This document shows, piece after piece, positions 1-7,272 of a stretch of DNA of 34,231 nucleotides. The DNA is from Candidatus Peribacteria bacterium RIFCSPLOWO2_12_FULL_55_15. Its GTDB lineage: Bacteria > Patescibacteriota > Gracilibacteria > Peribacterales > Peribacteraceae. The stretch is taken from the NCBI GenBank assembly GCA_001789045.1, contig MFYG01000011.1, forward strand, positions 1-34,231, written 5' to 3'. A model generated the notes under the pieces. That model was not told the origin of the DNA and did not search any database. It saw only the letters and a list, made by a program, of their open reading frames with translations. The translations under genes were made by a program, and so were the position numbers. Positions within the stretch are counted from its first letter, which is position 1. Each line of letters opens with the position of its first letter.

Positions 1-111
1 CTTCCTCGTATGGCAGACATGAGGCTGTAGAGCTCTTTATCGTTAGAGGCCATTGGAGTGAGGGTCCATGTTTCTGGCATGGGAATAGAGAGGATGATAG
101 GGTAAGGAAGC

Positions 112-732
112 ATGATTGGAAATACCATTGGAACACTTTTTCTCTCCATACTTACCATCGCGGGGAATGCGGAGGAGTTTGTTCTTCCGCCAAACGATGG
201 CTTTATCACCGATCCCGGTGATGTTATTCCTCTCATGGAAGAGGAGGAACTCGAGCAAAAAATGGTAATGAAAATGGAGCAGACAGGACTTTCGTTCGTG
301 TCTGTCATCCTTCCTACGCTTGGGGGACGGGATATTGCTCATCTCGCCTGGGAACTACGGACAAAATGGGGCATCGAACAGAATGGAAGCGGCATACTGC
401 TCCTCATTGTGCGGGAAGAGGGGAAAACACTCATTGCACCGGGCAAAAGCCACGAAAACATACTGACCGACAGCATTCTTCAGGAGATTGTGGAAAGAGA
501 AATCCTTCCTCAGCTCCGCAAGGGCGAGTATGCCCTCGCCATCGAACAGGGAACCAGCGCAGTGCGGAAGCATCTGAGCGGTGAATATACGGAAAAACGC
601 CAGAAGGGCGGATTCCCTGCAAAAAATACAAGTTATCGCATTGTGATTCTCCTTCTCGTGCTTCTGGCATGCTCTGCATTGGTTCGGGCAAGGAGACGTA
701 ACGCTGGGCAGACAAAACACAGGTGCCGATAA
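112..732 (+). CDS. TPM-domain (YgcG-like) secreted, membrane-anchored protein
   Basis: The 206-residue product starts with a hydrophobic signal segment (about residues 5-20, ending near GNAE). A TPM domain follows at roughly 28-155, with the family's look: a 'D.G.V..L' entry (ITDPGDVIPLMEEEE), a central QNGSGILLLIV strand and a LRKGEYALAIEQG helix. A single membrane helix at about 174-191 precedes a basic tail. TPM proteins are extracytoplasmic; some are phosphatases and others help photosystem or membrane-protein repair, so no reaction is assigned. The start is supported by an AAGGAAGC Shine-Dalgarno-like stretch just before ATG 112. It is the first gene of a same-strand run with the lipoprotein 6 bp downstream and the PKD protein after it, suggesting an envelope operon. 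Family call fairly sure, function unknown. Confidence 0.75.
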   Translation: MIGNTIGTLFLSILTIAGNAEEFVLPPNDGFITDPGDVIPLMEEEELEQKMVMKMEQTGLSFVSVILPTLGGRDIAHLAWELRTKWGIEQNGSGILLLIVREEGKTLIAPGKSHENILTDSILQEIVEREILPQLRKGEYALAIEQGTSAVRKHLSGEYTEKRQKGGFPAKNTSYRIVILLLVLLACSALVRARRRNAGQTKHRCR

Positions 733-738
733 AAATAT

Positions 739-1443
739 ATGACACAGTTTCTCATCACGGGAATCCTTGTTCTTCTCCTTACGGCATGTCGGAGCATACG
801 GATTTTCACTCCCGAAGAAGTTCTCCAAAAGAGCATGCAAGCAAGTACGATTTTCTCCTCCGTTTCCTATACGATGCACGCAAAGCATACAGCGGGAAAT
901 GGTGACTATACAAACGTTCTCCTTCAGGGCAACCTTCACAGGGAATCACAAAAACACGATTGGCGCATGAGTGTCGAACGCAATGGCATGTTCGTAGGTT
1001 CCATTGCCGGGGTCCGCGCTGAACCTGGCGATCTCTATCTTCAGCTCCCTTTTCCTGCCACCCTCCTCAAGGTGGTGCAGGATCGCGGACGAACACAATT
1101 GGATAATCACGCGGTCTATCGATACGACGTGGTCTTGCGTGATGCGGAGGCAGAGAGCCTGCTCGATACACTCACAGAAAGTCCGTCTCAGCTGCCTATG
1201 TTTCGTTTCACAGGAACACTCTGGATTGACTCAGAATCATTCCTCATACGGAGGAGTACATGGGATATTACGATGCAAGACACTGATGAAATGATGAAAC
1301 TCGATGTTACAGTCAAGAACCATAACGCCGCACCGACAATGCAAATTCCCAATGTCACATCTGTCGAAAATATATTTGAAAATATTCCTACATCACTGTC
1401 TCTTCTTCTTGGGATACCGAAATTGATAGACGAAATGCAATGA
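739..1443 (+). CDS. Lipoprotein, LolA/LppX-like fold suspected
   Basis: The 234-residue protein opens with a lipoprotein signal peptide: a short hydrophobic run ending in the lipobox LLTAC, with Cys17 as the predicted lipidated residue. The rest is a series of alternating strands containing 'YTMHAKHTAGNGDYTNVLLQ' and 'RFTGTLWIDSESFLIRRSTW', a pattern resembling LolA/LppX/LprG-type half-barrels that carry lipids. That fold assignment is inference from strand texture only. The gene lies 6 bp after the TPM gene and 18 bp before the PKD gene, so it is probably co-transcribed and surface-tethered to the membrane. No Shine-Dalgarno is seen; the ATG follows an A-rich stretch. Alternative: an unrelated conserved lipoprotein of unknown role. 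Confidence 0.65.
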   Translation: MTQFLITGILVLLLTACRSIRIFTPEEVLQKSMQASTIFSSVSYTMHAKHTAGNGDYTNVLLQGNLHRESQKHDWRMSVERNGMFVGSIAGVRAEPGDLYLQLPFPATLLKVVQDRGRTQLDNHAVYRYDVVLRDAEAESLLDTLTESPSQLPMFRFTGTLWIDSESFLIRRSTWDITMQDTDEMMKLDVTVKNHNAAPTMQIPNVTSVENIFENIPTSLSLLLGIPKLIDEMQ

Positions 1444-1461
1444 GAAGGAAAACACGGTACG

Positions 1462-3420
1462 ATGTCCTCCGTATCTATGATCGATAAGAGCACACTGGTG
1501 GATGGAATGAAGCGTCTCCTCATCATAGGAGGCGGAGGTCTATATCTCTTCTACATTGTGTGGAGTTTTTTTCTGATGGGTTTCCTCCCGCGTCCAGCCG
1601 GAACGATGCATTGGCTTGTTTCTCTGGGAATATTCATTGCGCTCTTTTTTGGTGTTCTTCTTCTTGCCATAGGCGCTCTCGCACTCCTGCGCATCCGAAA
1701 TGCGGAAGATATTAATGAAGACGTACAGAAAAAAGCACTGATCAAAATCGGCATCGGCATAGGTCCGGGTCTTCTCTTGAGTGTCATCACGCCACTCATG
1801 GTCATGAGGGAACCAGTTCTACCGATTTCCATTGAAAGTCCAGTGCTGACAGAAGACTTTGTGGCGCCAGTTGCTGTCACGTTCAATCTTAAAGAGGCTG
1901 CCGAAATTCTTTCTCGTTATGGTCTGCAGGCACTCCAGTACGAATGGGACTTCGAGGGCGATAAAAAGGTAAACCAGCGGACGGTCCCACCATCGGCAAC
2001 AGCCGTCTACGATCGTGAAGGCATTTACAACGTCACAGCAAAGATCCTTCTTGGAAATGGACAAGTGAGAAAAGCGGCGCATCGTCTGGTGATTGGGCGA
2101 GCAGCGGTTGCCCTCACGCCGCCTGCCCCTATACGGGGAAAAGCAGTGGTATTCAGTCTTTCTCACATCGTTGATGACCCAAACCAAATTGTACAAATCA
2201 CCTGGGATTTCGAATCCGATGGGAATATCGATGACACGACAAAGACTACCGAGACAACGTACACCTACTATAGGAACGGGAGGTTTACCGTGACTGCCAT
2301 CATGCGAATGCAAAACAAAACGCAGTCACGCTATCAGCGTTCTTTCGAGGTAAAAGACCCTCCCAAACTTCCATTTCCTGTCACCATCATTACGGAACCC
2401 CGTCGTCTCATCAGTCCACCGCCATTCTCGGTACTCTTCCGCATAGAAACAGAGGAGCCTATCGCACAGGCGGACTGGTCATTCGGTGATCGCGCAAAAG
2501 AAGAAGGCATGCGTGTTGCTCATACGTATGAGCGGATAGGGACGTATCCTGTCGTGTCGAAAATCCGTTCCAAAAGCGGAGCACTGGCGGAACTGGTGAA
2601 TGTTGTGCGCGTGGGGGAGGAACTGAATCTTCCCGAGCTGACGTTCGAGGGATCTCATGAAGTCGTGCAAGGGAAAATCGAAGGAGAATCCCCGCTCAAG
2701 CTCACGCTCACGCCAAAATCACCGCTCCGAAATGTCGAATACGAATGGGAAGCTCCAGATGCAACAGAAGTTGCTTCAACAAAAACAAAACTTCAGGCTC
2801 TCTACCGCAACCCCGGGACATACACAATCGTCCTCGTCGCTGAAGACGCTGAACATCGCTCCGCGCGCATTTTCATCAACATCATCGTTGATCCTCCATC
2901 CTCCATCGTTGATTTTCGTATGGACAGAGAGGGGGGTATTGCTCCACTCACCGTCGTATTTGATGCGTCTATCACAAATATCCCCGGTGAAGACATTTCG
3001 GGGTTTGAGTGGTCATTTGGAGATGAAGGAACAGCGAGCTTCGCACAACGATCGGCCAGCACATCACACCGTTACGAAAAACCAGGAACATACGAAATCA
3101 CGCTCCGCGCCAGAACAGTCAGTGGAAACAATGAAGCAGAACAAAAGAAAACCATCGTTGTGCGCGAGCAGGTCTTCCGTGCATGTGCTATGCCAAGTCG
3201 TCTTTCCGGTACTGCTCCTTTGCAGGTCGCCTTTGATGGACGCTGTTCCACGGGAGTAGCAATCTACGAGTGGAATTTTGGGGACGGAACGGAGGACTCA
3301 GGAGAAACCATCTTCCATACATTTGAAGAACCGGGAGAATATCATGTTACGCTCACAGGGCGCGATATTGGGAAACGAGAAGATATCTGGAAGACGACCA
3401 TTTCTGTCAAAAAACCATGA
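1462..3420 (+). CDS. Membrane protein with about six PKD domains
   Basis: The 652-residue protein begins with three predicted membrane helices (about 18-38, 47-75 and 93-112). About six PKD/Ig-like beta-sandwich repeats follow, near 120-212, 214-297, 303-386, 390-478, 480-566 and 569-650. Signature PKD words recur: YEWDFEGD, ITWDFESDG, DWSFGD, FEWSFGDEG and YEWNFGDGTEDSG, each followed by a 'Y...G.Y.V' strand. PKD arrays act as extracellular spacers or adhesion modules; no catalytic domain is present. A purine-rich GAGAAGGAAA sits upstream of ATG 1462. The stop codon overlaps the ATG of a tiny downstream ORF (ATGA at 3417-3420). The expected topology is an N-terminal membrane anchor with an external PKD stalk. 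Confidence 0.85.
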   Translation: MSSVSMIDKSTLVDGMKRLLIIGGGGLYLFYIVWSFFLMGFLPRPAGTMHWLVSLGIFIALFFGVLLLAIGALALLRIRNAEDINEDVQKKALIKIGIGIGPGLLLSVITPLMVMREPVLPISIESPVLTEDFVAPVAVTFNLKEAAEILSRYGLQALQYEWDFEGDKKVNQRTVPPSATAVYDREGIYNVTAKILLGNGQVRKAAHRLVIGRAAVALTPPAPIRGKAVVFSLSHIVDDPNQIVQITWDFESDGNIDDTTKTTETTYTYYRNGRFTVTAIMRMQNKTQSRYQRSFEVKDPPKLPFPVTIITEPRRLISPPPFSVLFRIETEEPIAQADWSFGDRAKEEGMRVAHTYERIGTYPVVSKIRSKSGALAELVNVVRVGEELNLPELTFEGSHEVVQGKIEGESPLKLTLTPKSPLRNVEYEWEAPDATEVASTKTKLQALYRNPGTYTIVLVAEDAEHRSARIFINIIVDPPSSIVDFRMDREGGIAPLTVVFDASITNIPGEDISGFEWSFGDEGTASFAQRSASTSHRYEKPGTYEITLRARTVSGNNEAEQKKTIVVREQVFRACAMPSRLSGTAPLQVAFDGRCSTGVAIYEWNFGDGTEDSGETIFHTFEEPGEYHVTLTGRDIGKREDIWKTTISVKKP

Positions 3421-3503
3421 AATACCGCACTTTCGTTCGGCTGGTTGCCGTGCTCGGCATTCTCGGACTCGTGCTTGCGGCGCTCCTCCCCGCCTTGGGA
3501 TAG
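3417..3503 (+). CDS. Putative 28-residue single-pass membrane peptide
   Basis: An ATG overlaps the PKD gene's stop as ATGA, the classic sign of translational coupling. It opens a 28-codon frame ending in TAG at 3501-3503. The product starts with the basic segment MKYRTFVR and continues as an almost unbroken hydrophobic helix (LVAVLGILGLVLAALLP), exactly a one-span membrane peptide. I do not recognise the family with certainty. The coupled overlap, charge pattern and lack of another explanation for the interval favour a real gene. Chance translation of a GC-rich spacer cannot be excluded. Confidence 0.5.
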   Translation: MKYRTFVRLVAVLGILGLVLAALLPALG

Positions 3504-3507
3504 GTAC

Positions 3508-3546
3508 TTCCCTCTCCCTGTGGGAGAGGGTAGGGTGAGGGGCGTG
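3508..3546 (+). repeat. Dispersed palindromic GC-rich repeat, copy A
   Basis: Inverted arms CCCTCTCCC and GGGAGAGGG flank a 3-base loop, followed by the tail TAGGGTGAGGGG. The copy lies between the 28-codon ORF and truB. It contains the GTG (3544) that is the likely truB start, with GTGAGG in front acting as a weak Shine-Dalgarno. Relatives of the same element are found at 7224, 11008, 29090, 29501, 31451 and 34155. Confidence 0.85.
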
Positions 3547-4404
3547 CGTCACGGCTTCCTCCTTGTCCATAAGCCGAAAGGGCCGACGAGTCACGACATT
3601 GTCCTCACTGTGCGACATCTTCTTAACGAAAACAATATCGGACATCTTGGTACCTTGGATCCTGCTGCATCAGGACTTCTCGTTCTCGCGGTCGGCCAAA
3701 AAGCTCTGAAGGTGATCGAACTCTTTCAGAACCTTCACAAAGAGTACATCGCCTGTGTATATTTCGGTGCAATCAGTAGCACGTATGATAGCGAGGGGAA
3801 GATCGAAGAAACCTCTCTACGCCCAGGCTGGTCTCCGCCGGATTTTTCCACTCTACAACGACTCATCGAAACGCGTTTTCAGGGTGTCATCGAGCAGGCG
3901 CCTCCTGCATACTCTGCGGTCAAAATCGATGGTGTTCGCGCCTATCGTAGGGCGCGACAAGGAGTAGCGATCATGCCGGCTCCGCGACGGGTGGAAATCC
4001 AAACATGTGCTGTGGAAGAGTACGCCTATCCGTTTCTGAAATTGCGCATCTCCTGCGGCGCAGGGACATACATCCGTTCTCTGGCTCACGACATCGGTCA
4101 GATATTTCGGTGCGGGGGATATCTCCAGGATCTGAGTCGGACGAAGGCGGGAGAGTGGTCGATCGATACGGCGGTCGACCCGGAAAGCGTTAAATGGACG
4201 CAGGTCATTCCATTAAAAGAGATTCTCAAGCCCTTTTCGAGCATTTACCTCACGGAAGTCGAGGCAGAGAACATCCGCAACGGCCGCACCATTGCCCGCG
4301 AGGTAAAACCAAACACCATCGGTTGGTTTGATGAATTACCCATTGTCATTCTCGCTCCCGCCAAAGACGGCTCCCGCACCGCCCATCCGCGGAAGGTGCT
4401 GTAA
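3544..4404 (+). CDS. truB: tRNA pseudouridine(55) synthase TruB
   Basis: TruB isomerises U55 in the T-loop of tRNAs. The N-terminal core motif GFLLVHKPKGPTSHD is followed by GHLGTLDPAASGLLVL, whose Asp is the catalytic nucleophile. Further family blocks are 'QAPPAYSAVKIDGVRAYRRAR' and 'CGAGTYIRSLAHDIG', then a short C-terminal part. The open frame continues upstream to 3445, but those residues derive from the repeat and the preceding small ORF. GTG 3544, which gives a normal N-terminus about 5 residues before GFLLV and a product of about 286 residues, is the better start. The start codon and the GTGAGG ribosome-binding-like stretch both lie inside repeat copy A. tRNA-Lys follows about 65 bp downstream. 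Identification is very secure; the start is moderately secure. Confidence 0.93.
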   Translation: MRHGFLLVHKPKGPTSHDIVLTVRHLLNENNIGHLGTLDPAASGLLVLAVGQKALKVIELFQNLHKEYIACVYFGAISSTYDSEGKIEETSLRPGWSPPDFSTLQRLIETRFQGVIEQAPPAYSAVKIDGVRAYRRARQGVAIMPAPRRVEIQTCAVEEYAYPFLKLRISCGAGTYIRSLAHDIGQIFRCGGYLQDLSRTKAGEWSIDTAVDPESVKWTQVIPLKEILKPFSSIYLTEVEAENIRNGRTIAREVKPNTIGWFDELPIVILAPAKDGSRTAHPRKVL

Positions 4405-4468
4405 ACAAGTTTGTAGTTTATACTGACTGCTCGATTCTTCTTCCTGTCCTTTCTCACAATTAGTCTTT

Positions 4469-4544
4469 GGGTCAGTAGCTCAGTTGGTAGAGCAGGAGCC
4501 TCTTAAGCTCTTGGTCGTGGGTTCGAGCCCCACCTGACCCACCA
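4469..4544 (+). tRNA. tRNA-Lys (anticodon CUU)
   Basis: A full cloverleaf is visible. The acceptor stem is GGGTCAG/CTGACCC and the D-stem GCTC/GAGC. The anticodon stem GGAGC/GCTCT closes the loop CTCTTAA (anticodon CTT). The T-arm is GTGGG-TTCGAGC-CCCAC, with discriminator A and encoded CCA. A TATACT box at 4419-4424 lies about 45 bp upstream and could be its -10, but no good -35 is seen. Confidence 0.96.
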
Positions 4545-4546
4545 CC

Positions 4547-4951
4547 TCAAAAACTCTCCTTCCTGAAGAGCGAGCGCTCAAGGCTCCATGTGCCGGCACC
4601 GCGGGTGAAGAGGACGGTGAACGCCGCGATGTAGAGGAGCGCGAGTTCCCCCTTGTTCACAATGGGCAGGAATCCCTGTCCCGCATGGACCGTCACGTAC
4701 GCGCCTACGAGTAGAATGGTCCCGAGGAGAGCGACGAGGCGGGTCCAGAGCCCGATCACGAGGGCAAAGCCGCCGGCAAGTTCGCAGAGGCCGATGAAGC
4801 CCATGAACCCCTGCACGGCGAATGTTCCTTCGAGCATGCCGAGTTTCTGCAAGCCGTGCTGGAGGAAGAGAAAGCCTGTGAGGACGCGGAAGAGGACGTA
4901 GAGACAGTCGGCGTTGCGCGCCGCGATGCGGGAGAAGAGGGAGGAAGACAT
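4547..4951 (-). CDS. DoxX family membrane protein
   Basis: The 134-residue four-helix membrane protein carries the DoxX signature near its start (LFRVLTGFLFLQHGLQKLG). It continues with 'FIGLCELAGGFALVIGLWTRLVALL' and two further helices. DoxX proteins are linked to thiosulfate:quinone oxidoreductase subunits and, more widely, to membrane redox or thiol-stress complexes. The exact partner is unknown here. The gene sits 25 bp downstream of the DsbA-like gene on the same strand, fitting a small thiol-redox operon. Its 3' end is only 2 bp from the convergent tRNA-Lys. Codon use is GC-rich. Confidence 0.85.
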   Translation of the reverse strand: MSSSLFSRIAARNADCLYVLFRVLTGFLFLQHGLQKLGMLEGTFAVQGFMGFIGLCELAGGFALVIGLWTRLVALLGTILLVGAYVTVHAGQGFLPIVNKGELALLYIAAFTVLFTRGAGTWSLERSLFRKESF

Positions 4952-4976
4952 GTACGAAGAGGGAATTCCAACACTG

Positions 4977-5702
4977 CTATTCCTTCAGCATCCGGTCGAT
5001 CACCGTCTTGAAGTTCTGCACGGGCTGCGCGCCGGAGACGATTTCCCCCTTCTTCGTCTTCGGGTTGTAGACGATGTTCCCCGGCGTGCCGTCCACGCCA
5101 GCTTGCGAGCCGCCGTTCATCTGATCCTGCACGAATTGCTTGAACTTGCCGCTGTCGATGCAGCTCTTGAACTTCGCCTCGTTCAGGCCGATTTCCTTCG
5201 CGTGCGCGGCGAAGTCGAAGCCTTTCTCAAAGACGAGATCGGCGAACTGCCAGAAAGCGTCGTTTCCGCCAAGCTCATTGGCGCACTCAGAGGCTATGGC
5301 AGCGGGCTCCGCATTCTGGTGGAAACCCAAGGGGAAATGCCGGTAGACCCATGCCACCTTGCCGTCGTAATCTTTCACGAGTTGCTGCATGGTCGGATGG
5401 TGGCGCTGGCAGAACGGACATTCGAAGTCGGAGTATTCGATCACGAAGAGATCGGCGTTGCCATCCCCCTGAATGTGATCGATCTTTGGATCAACGGGGG
5501 GGACATCGCCGGCCGGGGGTGGGGGAGGAGGGGGGAGGGAATCCGAAGGAACAACCTGTGCGAGAGGAGCAATGCCCCCCACTGCAGAACCTCCCTGAAA
5601 ACTCGCGGCGGAGTAGCCGATCATAAGGCCCAAGAGGCCGAGAGTAACGGCAAACCATTGATTTCCTGTAGACCAGGCGGAAGGTGTATCAGAAGCAGCC
5701 AT
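4977..5702 (-). CDS. DsbA-like membrane-anchored thiol oxidoreductase
   Basis: The 241-residue protein has one N-terminal membrane anchor (about 17-35) and a proline-rich linker (57-70). A thioredoxin-fold DsbA domain then starts at about residue 75. The active site is the CPFC motif (Cys95, Cys98) in 'YSDFECPFCQRHHP', and the cis-proline loop is GVDGTPGN (Thr206-Pro207). The 'F.Y.HFPL' and 'A..A.ECA' blocks of the DsbA_4/thioredoxin_4 family are also visible. It probably forms or shuffles disulfides on secreted proteins outside the membrane. Extra cysteines at 140 and 181 may form a structural pair. It lies directly upstream of a DoxX gene on the same strand. Confidence 0.88.
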   Translation of the reverse strand: MAASDTPSAWSTGNQWFAVTLGLLGLMIGYSAASFQGGSAVGGIAPLAQVVPSDSLPPPPPPPAGDVPPVDPKIDHIQGDGNADLFVIEYSDFECPFCQRHHPTMQQLVKDYDGKVAWVYRHFPLGFHQNAEPAAIASECANELGGNDAFWQFADLVFEKGFDFAAHAKEIGLNEAKFKSCIDSGKFKQFVQDQMNGGSQAGVDGTPGNIVYNPKTKKGEIVSGAQPVQNFKTVIDRMLKE

Positions 5703-5765
5703 AAGAAAAAACGGGGAAAAGTGTCACCAGTATGTCAGAGAAGAGAATACTTGCAATCCATTTTC

Positions 5766-7133
5766 TCAGACATTTTTCTCGGCCGTCTGTTGCTCTACGA
5801 GTACTTGATTTGGAATACCCTTTTTATAGGAAGAAAGAATGACGTTCTCCTGCTCCTCACCGTCCGGACGAACGATGTGTTGAATCCACGCAATCTCCTT
5901 CTCCCGAAGTTTGCGTCCATGCACGAGAAGATCGTCGGGCACCGTTGCAGCAAAATAGGGTCCCTCAAGCGCCACATGACGTCCATCGGGAACACCGTAG
6001 ATGTTCACGATGGCGTCTTTTCCTTCTGTGGCCGCCTGCATGAGAAGATAGGATGATGTGTCGTTTGTGAAGACGAGATCCTGCGATCCCGGGAAAATCG
6101 TCGCATCGAGACCCACGCCGTACTTCTTGTAGTAGCCGACGTAGAGGCTATGACTCCGCCGCTGCAGCACGGGGAAGCCACCTGCGAGAATGGCACGGTA
6201 GACCGTCGTCGATGTTTGACAGAGCCCCCCACCCGGCGTGGGCCGAAGCTCATCCCCATTCTCAAAAATGCCGAGCGCTTCGTACCACCCGCGACTCTGC
6301 GTCACCGGGCCTCCAAGTGTTGCGTTGAAGGAGAACGTCGCTCCCGGAGGAATGAGGATGTTGTTCAAGTGTTCACGAACAGCCTTCTCGATATTCTTCT
6401 CGCGTCCCCAGGGCGAACCCGCGTAGTTGGAACGACCGGAGGAGAGGAGGACCAGACTGCCTTGCACCGGTTCCTGCGCGAAGGACATCCGCCCCTCCTC
6501 GTAGCGCAGTGGGATGGAAAGCGGGGAGGACGTTCCGGTTGCGAGAGCATGCGCGAGGAGGAGGGCGACGCCGTCGGAGTCGTACATCAGGCCGCTCGCG
6601 GGCGTGACGCCGTCGGTGGTTGCGCGCAGAACCTTGCCGTCTTCCGTGAAGCCGAGAATAGATCCATGCACCGGACGGGCCACGCCGGGAATGCCGAAGG
6701 TCGCGATATCCTCCCGGACGCGCTGCGCGTCGATGACGAAGCTGGCGGTATTGCCCGTGAGATCGAAGGTAAGCCACAGTGGATGCTGTTGCAGCGAAAC
6801 TGTCCAAGGTTCTGGAACGTCGATCGCGGAATGTCCGTCGACGGAGAACGTCGCCGTCAGCAACGTCGCGAAAAACTTCTGGCGTTCCCGGAGCGCCGCG
6901 CGGAGGCTCGCGAGCGACGGCGATCTCCCGAAGTGACGAGTGAGTCGTTGCTGCATTCGTTCGGCTTTCCGGTCAAGAGGATCGGCGGACGGCGCCGCCG
7001 TATGGGTGCCGAACATTGCTAACGTGAACGCCGACAGCGTAGGAATCCGCTCTCCGAGCCAGTCGAGGGAGAGTAATCCGACGAAAAGTACAGCGGCAAG
7101 ACTTCGGAGAATGTGTGTGTGATTCCGTTGCAT
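5766..7133 (-). CDS. VanW family protein with peptidoglycan-binding-like N-part
   Basis: The 455-residue protein begins with a membrane anchor or signal (about 8-27). Residues from about 60 to 220 resemble the PG_binding_4 type region that usually precedes VanW. The VanW domain follows at about 225-370: NIEKAVREHLNNILIPPG, FSFNATLGGPVTQSRGW, then the highly typical GGGLCQTSTTVYRAIL and 'AGFPV..R..HS..V.YY..G.DAT' blocks. A beta-rich C-terminal G5-like tail follows. VanW proteins occur in glycopeptide-resistance clusters and across Gram-positive-type envelopes, and their biochemical role is unresolved. A strong sigma70-type promoter lies just upstream, giving a leader of about 28 nt without an evident Shine-Dalgarno. 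Confidence 0.9.
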   Translation of the reverse strand: MQRNHTHILRSLAAVLFVGLLSLDWLGERIPTLSAFTLAMFGTHTAAPSADPLDRKAERMQQRLTRHFGRSPSLASLRAALRERQKFFATLLTATFSVDGHSAIDVPEPWTVSLQQHPLWLTFDLTGNTASFVIDAQRVREDIATFGIPGVARPVHGSILGFTEDGKVLRATTDGVTPASGLMYDSDGVALLLAHALATGTSSPLSIPLRYEEGRMSFAQEPVQGSLVLLSSGRSNYAGSPWGREKNIEKAVREHLNNILIPPGATFSFNATLGGPVTQSRGWYEALGIFENGDELRPTPGGGLCQTSTTVYRAILAGGFPVLQRRSHSLYVGYYKKYGVGLDATIFPGSQDLVFTNDTSSYLLMQAATEGKDAIVNIYGVPDGRHVALEGPYFAATVPDDLLVHGRKLREKEIAWIQHIVRPDGEEQENVILSSYKKGIPNQVLVEQQTAEKNV

Positions 7134-7168
7134 GTGTTTGTTTTTGATGGATGTAGAGGTGTATGATT

Positions 7169-7197
7169 ATTATATACTAAATATTGATAAAAAGCAA
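7169..7197 (-). promoter_or_regulatory. Sigma70-type promoter of the VanW gene
   Basis: On the minus strand -35 TTGCTT (7197-7192), a 17-bp spacer and a perfect -10 TATAAT (7174-7169) are present. Transcription is predicted to start near 7162, 28 bases before ATG 7133. Confidence 0.8.
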
Positions 7198-7223
7198 ACA
7201 AAAACCTCCTCCTGAACACCACC

Positions 7224-7260
7224 ACCCCTCACCCTGCCCTCTCCCCGCGGGGAGAGGGAA
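7224..7260 (-). repeat. Dispersed palindromic GC-rich repeat, copy B
   Basis: Same element as copy A in inverse orientation: CCCCTCACCCT, then CCCTCTCCCC-GC-GGGGAGAGGG. It sits between the LPKTG gene's 3' end and the VanW promoter. Its strong hairpin could terminate transcription of the upstream gene, although no U-run follows. Confidence 0.85.
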
Positions 7261-7272
7261 AGCGAGGAAAGA

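Noticed and set aside
4914-6056. 380-codon plus-strand frame opposite the DsbA and VanW genes
   Set aside because: It is antisense to two clear families and has Arg/His-rich, domain-free sequence typical of a shadow in GC-rich DNA.
6150-7022. 290-codon plus-strand frame
   Set aside because: Fully antisense to the VanW gene, Arg/Gly-rich with no recognisable motif.
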